From: Acidobacteria bacterium UBA2994 | GTDB lineage: Bacteria > Acidobacteriota > Vicinamibacteria > Vicinamibacterales > UBA8438 | Direction of reading: 5' to 3' | DNA length: 43,724 nucleotides | Assembly (NCBI GenBank): GCA_002346545.1 | Contig: DEAA01000059.1 | Location: 1-43,724, forward strand | Shown here: piece by piece, positions 25,592-33,252 of the stretch | Numbering within the stretch: the stretch's first letter is position 1 | How the letters are laid out: every line of letters starts with the position of its first letter | The notes under the pieces: generated by a model | Told to the model about the DNA's origin: nothing | Seen by the model: only the letters and a program-made list of their open reading frames with translations | The model's database searches: none | Position numbers and translations under genes: made by a program

Positions 25592-26494
25592 CTAATCTAT
25601 CTCAAGGAAAGCGTAGAAGACCTGAATCCCCAGCTCACGATTGTCGGCGTTGGCGCCATCGGTGATATCAGACGGCACGAACGCAGGGTCCACCGTCAAC
25701 ACCAGCGTCACCGTGTCGTCCTCGCCCATCGTCGCGGCCGACACAGGGAGCTCGTGAAAACTCGCGTCCGGTACCATCTCGAAGCTCGCAATCTCGGTCT
25801 CGCCAATGGCCAGCGTGACCAACTGTGGATCGTCGAGAAGTTCCGGACGCCCGTCGACCTCAAGATAGAGCGTGGAGTCTGTTCGCGGATTACGGAACGA
25901 GATAGTCGAGCGCCCCATCGTCCATCGCCACTCGCGTTCCGAGTTTTCAGGCATCGACTCCACGTCGTGCCACCCGTCCTCAAAGAACAAGAATCCGCTT
26001 TCCGATTGCGGAGCCATCTCGAAGGTCCCCACCTGATACGCACGCTGACCTAGGTGGTCACCGCCGAGCGGCAGACGATCGCCCTGCGCCGGTGAGTAAA
26101 GCCCGAGCGCGACAGTGGCCTCACCGATGTAGGGGTACACCGGCGTGAAAAAGCGACGCCGGTAGGTGATCTCTCTCCCGGCCGTCCAGCTCGACAGCGG
26201 CTCTGGAGGATCGTGGTCGTCCGAGAACATCACGGCCCCGTCTGCATCGAGGAAGTGTACAAAGACGCGGTAGTCGTCCTCGAGCGCCGGCGCGGACGGC
26301 GCGAGCGTGAACCGATAGGTCATCTCGAGCGGCCCACCGAGCGGCACCCGATCGCGACCTAATGCCACGGCGGCGGTCCCGATCGGGGGTGCCGTATCGG
26401 CCAGGCCGCAAGCCGACAGCCCCGTCACGAGCGACAAAAAGGCCGACACACAGAGGAAGATCGAGCGTGGGGAACGCGTGATTCGCAACACCAT
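25592..26494 (-). CDS. Lipoprotein of unknown function
   Basis: 300 aa. A lipoprotein leader runs to L-S-A-C (Cys about residue 29). The rest is β-rich with no transmembrane segments. Recognisable stretches are F-V-H-F-L-D-A-D-G-A, Y-R-R-R-F-F-T-P-V-Y-P-Y-I-G and V-A-L-G-L-Y-S-P. I do not recognise the family; it appears to be two β-sandwich modules, and a carbohydrate-binding or scaffold role would only be a guess. It runs away from the microcompartment genes, sharing the 188-base intergenic region with them. Confidence 0.6.
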   Translation of the reverse strand: MVLRITRSPRSIFLCVSAFLSLVTGLSACGLADTAPPIGTAAVALGRDRVPLGGPLEMTYRFTLAPSAPALEDDYRVFVHFLDADGAVMFSDDHDPPEPLSSWTAGREITYRRRFFTPVYPYIGEATVALGLYSPAQGDRLPLGGDHLGQRAYQVGTFEMAPQSESGFLFFEDGWHDVESMPENSEREWRWTMGRSTISFRNPRTDSTLYLEVDGRPELLDDPQLVTLAIGETEIASFEMVPDASFHELPVSAATMGEDDTVTLVLTVDPAFVPSDITDGANADNRELGIQVFYAFLEID

Positions 26495-26538
26495 CGTACG
26501 ACGGCGGATTGTAGCTCTCTTTCGGCGGCGCCCGCAAG

Positions 26539-26567
26539 TTGCCGCATCTCCTGCAATATGTTACATT
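26539..26567 (+). promoter_or_regulatory. Putative promoter of the microcompartment genes
   Basis: TTGCCG (26539-26544), 17-base spacer, TACATT (26562-26567). This gives a leader of about 110 bases that is very GC-rich with several short inverted repeats but no T-run. The intergenic stretch 26495-26682 holds nothing else I can identify. Confidence 0.4.
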
Positions 26568-26682
26568 TCCGGCGCTTTCGTGCCCGCGGTGTACCCGAGG
26601 ACGGGACCACGGCCACGTAGCCCCGGCCGCCCCGTGCCGCGGCCGCTAGTGCGGTCATATCGGCACACTTCGGAGAAGGGTT

Positions 26683-26961
26683 ATGTCGCTCGAAGCGCTC
26701 GGAATGGTGGAGACGAAGGGGCTGGTCGGCTCAATCGAGGCGGCCGACGCGATGGTGAAGGCGGCCAACGTTGTGCTGATCGGCAAGGAATACATCGGCG
26801 CCGGCTACGTAACCGTGTTCGTGCGCGGCGACGTGGGCGCGGTCAAGGCCTCGACCGACGCCGGCGCCGCCGCCGCCCGACGGGTCGGCGAGCTCGTCTC
26901 CGTACACGTCATCCCGCGTCCCCACGGCGAGGTCGAGAAGATCCTGCCGCAGCCCAAGTAG
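26683..26961 (+). CDS. Bacterial microcompartment shell hexamer, BMC-H (PduA/EutM-like)
   Basis: 92 aa; the ATG follows AGAAGGG. It is a single BMC domain almost over its whole length: [11 protein letters not shown] at the start, A-A-D-A-M-V-K (Lys26, edge contact), [16 protein letters not shown] and V-H-V-I-P-R-P-H (Arg79, edge contact). These hexamers tile the facets of metabolic microcompartments. The pore segment reads Y-I-G-A-G-Y at residues 37-42, so the position equivalent to PduA Ser40 is Ala. No BMC-P (pentamer) or BMC-T gene is in the window, so this is a partial or satellite locus. The aldehyde dehydrogenase gene follows after 43 bases. Confidence 0.95.
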   Translation: MSLEALGMVETKGLVGSIEAADAMVKAANVVLIGKEYIGAGYVTVFVRGDVGAVKASTDAGAAAARRVGELVSVHVIPRPHGEVEKILPQPK

Positions 26962-27004
26962 ACACCTAGGTTCCACCCGACGCTGATCGGCTTCGTCGAG
27001 AACC

Positions 27005-28762
27005 ATGGCCGACGCCGCCGCTTTCCCCGACCGCGACCTCGACTCCATCCGCGAAGCCAGAGAGCTCGCGCGACGGGCGCGAGCCGCCCAGACCCGGCTA
27101 GCCGACCTTAGCCAGGAACAGGTCGACACGATCGTCGATGCCGTCGCCGCGGCGGCGCAGCGTGAGGTCAAGGCGTTCGCCCGTCTCGCCGTCGACGAGA
27201 CCGGCTACGGCAACGAGGCGGACAAGATCAAGAAGAACCGCTTCGCCGCCGAGACCATCTACAACTTTATCCAGCCGATGCGAACTGTCGGCGTGATCAA
27301 CCGGCGCGAATCCGAACGGATCATCGAGATCGCTGAACCGTTCGGGGTTGTAGCGGCGATCGTTCCCTCTACAAACCCGACATCTACGGCGATCTATAAG
27401 ATCCTGGTCTGCCTGAAGGCGCGGTGTGCCGTCGTCCTCAGTCCCCACCCATCGGCCGCCCGCTCGATCATCCGGGTTGCCGACGTGCTCACCCGTGCCG
27501 CTCTCTCGGTGGGAGCGCCTGAGGGCGCAGTTAACTGCATGACCACCATCACGCAGGAAGGCACGCTGGAACTGATGCGGAGCCGCGAAGTGGCCTTGAT
27601 TCTGGCCACGGGCGGTCTCGGACTGGTCCGCGCCGCCTACAGCGCGGGCAAACCAGCCTATGGCGTCGGTCCGGGCAACGCGCCGGCCTACATCGAACGC
27701 ACCGCAGACGTTCCCAAAGCCGTCGCGGACATCATCACCGGGAAGACCTTCGATAATGGTGTCCTCTGCTCATCGGAAAACTCCGTAGTCGTAGATGAGG
27801 CGGTCGCTGGCGACGTTCGGCGGGCGTTCGAGAAACAAGGCGGGCGTTTCCTCAACCCACTGGAAGCGGCCAAGCTGGCCGAGGTGCTCGTGACACCGCA
27901 GCGACTGCCGAATCCGGAACTAGTCGGTAAGTCGGCTATCGAGATCGCCGCCCGCGTCGGAATCGAGATCACCGGGGACACACGGGTGCTCATCGCCACG
28001 CTGACGGGCGTGGGCCGCGACCACCCGCTATCGATGGAGAAGCTCTGCCCGGTGCTCTCCTTCTACGAGGTCTCGGATTGGCGAGCCGCCGGTGCGCGCT
28101 GCAAGGAGATTCTGGCCTACGGCGGCATGGGTCACACCATGTCGATTCACTCGGGCGACGAGCGGATCATCCTGGAGTTCGGTCTCCAAGAGCCCGCTTT
28201 CAGGATCGTGGTGAACAGCCCGACGACCCTCGGGGCAATCGGCATGACCACCGGCCTTGATCCGTCGATGACACTCGGCTGCGGCGGCTGGGGGGGCAAT
28301 ATAACGTCCGACAACGTCACGCCCAGGCACCTACTGAACGTCAAGCGGCTCGCATACGAGACTCGGTCGGCGCCGCGACCGAGTGCAACCGTCGCCGGCG
28401 GCCCCGCGCTCCCCCTGCAACAGGCGCCGGACCGACCAGTAACCCACGGCGTGGACCCGGCGGTTCTGAACGAACGCATCGAGTTGTTTCTCGCCTCGCG
28501 CGGCATCGCCAGCACTACGCCCGCGCCACTGGAGGACCAGGCGCCCACGCTGCCACCCGCGGCGCCGCCGACGGCACCCACCTCGGCCGCCCCCCTTCCT
28601 CCAGCCGCTACGCCAATGGACTTCGTCTGCGAGGACGATGTCCGCCAGGCGCTACGGGAGAACCGGCAAATTCTCGTCAGCGCGGCAACGATCATCACTC
28701 CGGCCGCCCGCGATCTCGGGGAGGCGCAGCGGGTGTTCGTTCACGCATCAACTCCTCGCTAG
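27005..28762 (+). CDS. Acylating aldehyde dehydrogenase, microcompartment type, with C-terminal extension
   Basis: 585 aa. It converts an aldehyde plus CoA and NAD+ to acyl-CoA. The catalytic cysteine is Cys255 in [17 protein letters not shown] near residue 121 and G-V-G-P-G-N-A-P near 220 are typical of the AdhE/EutE/PduP/sulfoacetaldehyde dehydrogenase group. The core ends around residue 455. The remainder is a helix-like segment (484-500), a linker of nearly only Pro, Ala and Thr (503-537) and a 48-residue terminal piece with E-D-D-V-R-Q-A-L and I-T-P-A-A-R-D-L-G (564-572). Such tails in shell-encapsulated enzymes usually act as encapsulation peptides. It lies between a shell gene and a MaoC hydratase. 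The native aldehyde is unknown. Confidence 0.88.
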   Translation: MADAAAFPDRDLDSIREARELARRARAAQTRLADLSQEQVDTIVDAVAAAAQREVKAFARLAVDETGYGNEADKIKKNRFAAETIYNFIQPMRTVGVINRRESERIIEIAEPFGVVAAIVPSTNPTSTAIYKILVCLKARCAVVLSPHPSAARSIIRVADVLTRAALSVGAPEGAVNCMTTITQEGTLELMRSREVALILATGGLGLVRAAYSAGKPAYGVGPGNAPAYIERTADVPKAVADIITGKTFDNGVLCSSENSVVVDEAVAGDVRRAFEKQGGRFLNPLEAAKLAEVLVTPQRLPNPELVGKSAIEIAARVGIEITGDTRVLIATLTGVGRDHPLSMEKLCPVLSFYEVSDWRAAGARCKEILAYGGMGHTMSIHSGDERIILEFGLQEPAFRIVVNSPTTLGAIGMTTGLDPSMTLGCGGWGGNITSDNVTPRHLLNVKRLAYETRSAPRPSATVAGGPALPLQQAPDRPVTHGVDPAVLNERIELFLASRGIASTTPAPLEDQAPTLPPAAPPTAPTSAAPLPPAATPMDFVCEDDVRQALRENRQILVSAATIITPAARDLGEAQRVFVHASTPR

Positions 28763-28776
28763 CACCGAACCGACGC

Positions 28777-29244
28777 GTGGCCGACTTCGACCCCACCGCG
28801 CATCGCCTAGTCCCGACCCGCACCTTCGACGAGTTGGCGATCGGCGAGCAATTTCCGATCCCGAGCCGCACGGTGACCGACGGCCAATTCGCCGCGTTCC
28901 AGGTCGTCTCGGCCGACAATCATCCGGTGCACTACGACGCCGAGTATTGCCGCTCTCAAGGGTATTCCGCGCCGATCGCACATGGTTTTCAGGTGCTCTC
29001 GGCCACCGCTCCCGGCGCCGGGCTCTTTCCCCACGTGATGGGCCAGCGGCTCATGGGCTTCCTCGAACAGTCCTCCCGTTTTCTCGCTCCGGTCTATCTG
29101 GGCGACACGCTTTATCCCGAGCTCACGATTACCGATCTAGTTCGACAGCGCACGACGGGCGTCGTCACCCTCCGCGCCACTGTGCACAACCAGCACCGCA
29201 CCTTAGTCCTCGACGGCAGCCAAAAGTTCCTCGTCCGTCTGTAG
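28777..29244 (+). CDS. MaoC-like hydratase (hot-dog fold)
   Basis: 155 aa from a GTG at 28777, 14 bases after the aldehyde dehydrogenase. The catalytic pair of R-specific enoyl-CoA hydratases is in S-A-D-N-H-P-V-H-Y-D (Asp47, His52), followed by H-G-F-Q-V-L-S-A, another family motif. The early T-F-D-E-L-A-I-G-E-Q-F is typical. It would hydrate an enoyl-CoA (or dehydrate the reverse) in the cytoplasm or inside a microcompartment. Its close linkage suggests it acts on the acyl-CoA made by the preceding enzyme. No encapsulation-type tail is visible. Confidence 0.85.
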   Translation: MADFDPTAHRLVPTRTFDELAIGEQFPIPSRTVTDGQFAAFQVVSADNHPVHYDAEYCRSQGYSAPIAHGFQVLSATAPGAGLFPHVMGQRLMGFLEQSSRFLAPVYLGDTLYPELTITDLVRQRTTGVVTLRATVHNQHRTLVLDGSQKFLVRL

Positions 29245-29343
29245 CCGCCGCGCCCCACGAGGAGCGCGCAAGAAACTGCGGCTAGACCTATCTCGATACA
29301 GGCCGCGGCCTCGGGTCGACGGGTCAAGGTCTGGCCCGGCTCG

Positions 29344-29349
29344 TATAAT
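29344..29349 (+). promoter_or_regulatory. -10 box upstream of the ligase/radical SAM/flavoprotein genes
   Basis: A perfect TATAAT lies 22 bases before the ATG at 29372; the longer reading frame from 29348 would start inside this box, so the later ATG is chosen. No good -35 is seen at 17 bases. It suggests these three genes start a separate transcript from the microcompartment genes. Confidence 0.45.
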
Positions 29350-29371
29350 GCGACGAACAGGAGACAGTCCC

Positions 29372-30715
29372 ATGGACCGCCAGATTCATCGAGTCATCGA
29401 CCTCATCGACGATTCCGAGCAACTGATTCAGAACATGGCGATCGCCGATGCCCGCGACCGGTTACGCGGCTCTCCTGACGGCATGCTCGGGATCCAGGGC
29501 TCGTTTGCGCTGACGGTCAGGGACCGCGAACAGGTGCTCATGGCGCGGAGCCTCGACCGACCAATGCGCTACTTCCTCGCAAAAGAGGTCGCCGGCCCGT
29601 TGCTCATCGTCGCGGAGCGAATCGACGAAATCGCCGACCAATTACAGCGTCTGGGGTACGGCGACCAGTTCCATCCAACCTACACCCGGATGGTACCGGC
29701 ACATCACGTGACCGCGCTCCGACTGATCGGCTGCCCTGACCCGAACCCACAGCAGCGCCGGTTCTTTGCTCCACCCCGGGCCACGCTCGCTCCCGACCTC
29801 GATCAGATCGGCGATGCCTATATCGAGGCACTGACTGGCGAAGTCACGACCTGGCTGGACGCGCAAGACCCTAAGGCGCCACTCGGCGTCCTCTTTTCTG
29901 GCGGCATCGACAGCACGGCCGTGCTTGTAACGCTGTACCGCGCCTTGATTGACCGGGGCGACAGCGCCGCGCGACTCAAAGCCTTCACGCTGGCCGTCGA
30001 CGGCCAAGGTTCCGACCTGGAACAGGCACGTCGTGCGCTCGCGCACCTCGAGCTCGGATTCCTGCACGAGCCGGTGGACGCTCCAAGTAACGCGCTGGAT
30101 CCCCTCGAGGCGGTGGAGGTGATTGAGGACTACAAACCACTGGACGTCGAATGCGCCACCATGATGCTGGCGCTGCTCGGTGGCATCCGCGCCCGCTACC
30201 CCCACTGGCGTCTCATCGTTGACGGCGACGGCGGTGACGAAAACCTTAAGGACTACCCTCTCGAAGAAGACAACGAGTTGACGATCCGCAGCGTCGTATC
30301 GAACTCGATGCTCTACCAGGAAGGGTGGGGCGTCGACGCGCTCAAGCACTCCCTGACCTACTCCGGCGGTCTCTCGCGCGCCTGCGTCAGGGGCCGCGCG
30401 CCAGCCCGCCGCCTTGGCTTTCTCGGCTTCAGCCCCTTCACGCGCCCTGGTCTCGTGCGAGTGGCAGAAGCCATCCCGTTCGACGCGCTGACCAAAGGAT
30501 CGACCGCGCGGCTCTACGCCCTGAAGGGCGAGATCGTCAGGCGCGGACTCGAGCATCGCTACGGGCGTTCCATGCCCATTTACCCCAAACGACGCTTTCA
30601 GCACGGCGCCGCGACGCCATCGACCTTTACCTCGAGATTCTCGGTACCCGAAGAGCGCTATCGCGCCCACTTCCAGACGCTTTGGGGAGCCCCCACCGGC
30701 GCACGCTCCATCTAA
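29372..30715 (+). CDS. Asparagine-synthetase-like ATP-dependent ligase without glutaminase cysteine
   Basis: 447 aa from an ATG that follows AGGAG. The C-terminal two thirds is an asparagine synthetase B fold: the PP-loop S-G-G-I-D-S-T at residues 176-182 for AMP transfer and D-G-D-G-G-D-E-N-L near 288, the equivalent of the G-E-G-A-D-E loop. The N-terminal 130 residues keep parts of the Ntn glutaminase shape (G-I-Q-G-S-F-A-L-T-V, then L-M-A-R-S-L-D-R-P) but lack the Cys2 nucleophile, so glutamine hydrolysis is unlikely. Members without it (β-lactam synthetase, lasso cyclase) join an amine or close a ring. The next gene, a radical SAM protein, begins 6 bases later. The substrate is unknown. 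Confidence 0.8.
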   Translation: MDRQIHRVIDLIDDSEQLIQNMAIADARDRLRGSPDGMLGIQGSFALTVRDREQVLMARSLDRPMRYFLAKEVAGPLLIVAERIDEIADQLQRLGYGDQFHPTYTRMVPAHHVTALRLIGCPDPNPQQRRFFAPPRATLAPDLDQIGDAYIEALTGEVTTWLDAQDPKAPLGVLFSGGIDSTAVLVTLYRALIDRGDSAARLKAFTLAVDGQGSDLEQARRALAHLELGFLHEPVDAPSNALDPLEAVEVIEDYKPLDVECATMMLALLGGIRARYPHWRLIVDGDGGDENLKDYPLEEDNELTIRSVVSNSMLYQEGWGVDALKHSLTYSGGLSRACVRGRAPARRLGFLGFSPFTRPGLVRVAEAIPFDALTKGSTARLYALKGEIVRRGLEHRYGRSMPIYPKRRFQHGAATPSTFTSRFSVPEERYRAHFQTLWGAPTGARSI

Positions 30716-30721
30716 TCCGGC

Positions 30722-31630
30722 ATGACTGACCCACCAGGGCCGGTCCGGCCAAGACCTCCGGTGCGACTTGTTCACGAGTGGGAGCACAGCCCCGCCGGGA
30801 CACGCTGTCAAGCCAGCACCGTCTTTCTTGTCGGTGCTCGGTGCCCCTTCGCCTGTGTGTTCTGCGACCTCGGGCAATACACCATCGGTGGCCCAACGCC
30901 TCCCGGGGCGATCACCGGACAGTTGGACTGGGCGCTGTCCCGCATCGTTCACCGGGATCGCATCAAGCTCTACAACGCCAGCAACTTCTTCGACGAGCGT
31001 GCAATCCCAGCCGCCGAGGACCGGGACATCGTTGAACGCCTCCACCGGTTCGCTGAAGTGGTCGTGGAATGTCACCCGTGCCTCATTGGCGACCGATGCT
31101 TCGCCTTTGCCGATCGCCTTGCCGGGAGACTGCAGGTCGCGCTCGGCCTGGAGACCGCGCATCCGGAAACACTGGAGCGCCTGAACAAGGGCATGACACT
31201 CGCCGACTTCGACCGCGCCGCGGAAACCCTCCGGCGGCACCGGATCGGTCTCAGAGCATTCGTACTCGTCGGTGCCCCGTTTCTGACAGCCTCGGAGCAG
31301 CACACCTGGACACTCCGGTCTGTCGATCACGCGGTGGCGCAGGGCGCCGAACAGGTCTCTCTCATCCCGGTCCGTCCGCAGGCCGAACTCGACGGCCTGT
31401 CCTCCCAGGGCAAATGGCTCCAGCCCAGCTTCGCCCGGTTCGAGTCCGTGGTCGAGTCGGCGGTGGACAGCCACGGCCGATTGGTCCAGGCAGACCTGTG
31501 GGATCTGGAACGGTTGTCGACCTGCGCGGTGTGTCTCCCTGCGCGCCGGAATCGCCTCGACGCGATGAACCGAGACGGGCGGATACACCCGGCGGTCGGG
31601 TGCTCGCGGTGCGAGAGGGTAGCCTCGTGA
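30722..31630 (+). CDS. Radical SAM protein with C-terminal cysteine cluster
   Basis: 302 aa. The radical SAM cluster motif C-P-F-A-C-V-F-C is at residues 41-48 (CX3CX2C). A G-L-E-T-A-H-P-E-T-L segment near residue 145 is typical of the SAM-binding barrel of Elp3/MiaB-like members. The C-terminus has a second cysteine set, C-A-V-C then C-S-R-C, separated by about 25 residues, which could hold an extra Fe-S cluster or zinc. I recognise the fold but not a characterised subfamily. It is coupled to its neighbours: 6 bases after the ligase and sharing GTGA with the flavoprotein. Confidence 0.85.
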   Translation: MTDPPGPVRPRPPVRLVHEWEHSPAGTRCQASTVFLVGARCPFACVFCDLGQYTIGGPTPPGAITGQLDWALSRIVHRDRIKLYNASNFFDERAIPAAEDRDIVERLHRFAEVVVECHPCLIGDRCFAFADRLAGRLQVALGLETAHPETLERLNKGMTLADFDRAAETLRRHRIGLRAFVLVGAPFLTASEQHTWTLRSVDHAVAQGAEQVSLIPVRPQAELDGLSSQGKWLQPSFARFESVVESAVDSHGRLVQADLWDLERLSTCAVCLPARRNRLDAMNRDGRIHPAVGCSRCERVAS

Positions 31631-33156
31631 GCTCCGTCGACCTGGTGGTGGTCGGCTCTGGATTCGCCGGTTCGATCCTGGCCCGTCTGGTGGCGCTATC
31701 CGGCCGTCAGGTGCTCCTCCTGGAACGAGACACACATCCTCGGTTCGCCCTCGGAGAGTCATCGACGCCCCTCGCCGCCCTCTGCCTTGAACGGCTGGCC
31801 GGCCGCCACGGCCAAGAGGACCTCGCCGCACTCGCCTCGTACGGGCGCTGGCGCCAGGCATTGCCAGCCCTCCGCTGTGGACTCAAGCGCGGATTCACCT
31901 TCTACCGGCAGCGGCCCGACGTCTCGTTCTCGAGCTCCGACAGCGAGTCCCGCCTCCTCGTGGCGGCCAGCCCGGACGACGAGGTCGCCGACTGCCACTG
32001 GATGCGCGCCGACGTCGACAAGGCGCTGGTAGACCGTGCGATTGACGCCGGCGTCCACTTTAAGGACCGGGCCGAGGTAATAGGTATCGATCGCCGCGCG
32101 AGCCTGATGGCCGTGGACGTGCAGACGCCCAAGGGTCGCGAGACGATCGGCGCGCGGTTCGTGGTAGACGGCACGGGCGGAGGACCGCTGGCCCAGGTGC
32201 TTGGCGCCGGCCGGGGCCCATCGCTGCCATTCTCGAGTCACTTGATCTACGCGCACCTCGACGGCGTCGCGGAGTTCCAGGCCGCCGCCGCACTGCCCGA
32301 TGGCCCGTATCCAGATGACCAGGCCGCCGTACATCATCTTCTCGATGAGGGATGGATCTATGCACTGCGGTTCGACAGCGGCCGCCTTAGCGCGGGCCTC
32401 CTCCTAGAGAATGCGCCGACGAGCACCTCGCCCGAAGACACCTGGCGGGCCACGCTCTCCCGCTATCCAACGTTGAGCGCGGCGTTCGCGCGAGCCCGAC
32501 CCTACGGACCGGGTTTCCGGGCGGCCGGACCGCTCCAGCGGAGGCGACAGTATGCCGCCGGACCGGGCTGGGCGCTGCTCCCCCACAGCTATGCCTTCTT
32601 TGATCCATTCTTTTCAACCGGTCTTGCCTGGAGCCTACTCGGGGTTGAGCGGCTAGCCGATGCGCTGTGCGGTCCGGAACGTGAAACCGCACTTGGCCGG
32701 TACGCTGCGCTGCTCGCCGACGAGGCCGATCAGCAAGCCGCGCTGATCGCCGCGGCCTATAGCGCGAGGCGGGACATGGCACTGTTCCGGCCGCTCACAT
32801 TTTTGTACTTCGCCTGTGTCAGCTATGCGGAAATGCGGCTGCGGCTTGGCCTCGTACCGAATGACAACGCCGCGGCCTGGCGCGGATTCCTCGGCGCTGG
32901 GCAGCCTCCCTGGCCATCTGTCTTCGCCGAAGCACGAACGCGCATCGAGCACGCGCGCGACGCCGCCGACGCCGCGTCCTTTAAAAAGTGGGTGCAGGCG
33001 GTCATCGATCCCTATAACCTCATCGGCCTCGGGGAAGACCCGTCGCACCTCTACGGCGTCCATCTTGACCGGCTTAGGGCCAGCCACGCCCGCCTGGGCC
33101 TCTCCCCCGCCGAACTAAAGGCTCGGCTCCCTCGGCTCCGGGGCGGCCAGCCATGA
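31627..33156 (+). CDS. FAD-dependent oxidoreductase, halogenase-like family
   Basis: 509 aa from a GTG at 31627 that overlaps the radical SAM stop (GTGA); the frame extends 186 codons further upstream but only as a shadow of the radical SAM gene. The FAD-binding G-S-G-F-A-G is at residues 10-15, H-P-R-F-A-L-G-E-S at 37-45 and D-P-F-F-S-T-G near 325. These fit the tryptophan-halogenase/geranylgeranyl-reductase clan. The halogenase W-x-W-x-I-P motif is not seen: the corresponding region reads G-W-I-Y-A-L-R-F. It is therefore more likely a monooxygenase or dehydrogenase than a halogenase. The C-terminal 150 residues are helical. It is the last gene of the three-gene unit. Confidence 0.8.
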   Translation: MSSVDLVVVGSGFAGSILARLVALSGRQVLLLERDTHPRFALGESSTPLAALCLERLAGRHGQEDLAALASYGRWRQALPALRCGLKRGFTFYRQRPDVSFSSSDSESRLLVAASPDDEVADCHWMRADVDKALVDRAIDAGVHFKDRAEVIGIDRRASLMAVDVQTPKGRETIGARFVVDGTGGGPLAQVLGAGRGPSLPFSSHLIYAHLDGVAEFQAAAALPDGPYPDDQAAVHHLLDEGWIYALRFDSGRLSAGLLLENAPTSTSPEDTWRATLSRYPTLSAAFARARPYGPGFRAAGPLQRRRQYAAGPGWALLPHSYAFFDPFFSTGLAWSLLGVERLADALCGPERETALGRYAALLADEADQQAALIAAAYSARRDMALFRPLTFLYFACVSYAEMRLRLGLVPNDNAAAWRGFLGAGQPPWPSVFAEARTRIEHARDAADAASFKKWVQAVIDPYNLIGLGEDPSHLYGVHLDRLRASHARLGLSPAELKARLPRLRGGQP

Positions 33157-33188
33157 CCCGCCGCTTAGGCTTCCACGCGATGCCCCTG

Positions 33189-33218
33189 TTGGGCTGCACA
33201 TCATTTCCATGTTAGAGT
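33189..33218 (+). promoter_or_regulatory. Possible promoter of the M23 peptidase gene
   Basis: TTGGGC (33189-33194), 18-base spacer, TAGAGT (33213-33218), about 35 bases before the ATG. The match is moderate, and the 96-base gap upstream of the gene holds no other signal. Confidence 0.3.
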
Positions 33219-33252
33219 CCGAAGATATTTAAGGGCGTCCCGCATACGAGGC

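Noticed and set aside
29372..30715. Lasso-peptide cyclase (McjC-like) cluster
   Set aside because: No transglutaminase-like leader peptidase, RRE protein or precursor peptide is seen next to the ligase, and the partners are a radical SAM protein and a flavoprotein.
31069..31626. N-terminal extension of the flavoprotein by 186 residues
   Set aside because: It overlaps the radical SAM coding region completely and is Arg/Pro-rich shadow sequence; the Rossmann fold begins right at the GTG at 31627.
29642..31861. 739-codon open frame on the minus strand
   Set aside because: It is antisense to the ligase, radical SAM and flavoprotein genes, which all have clear motifs; its composition (Arg/Gly/Val-rich, no domain) is that of a GC-driven shadow.
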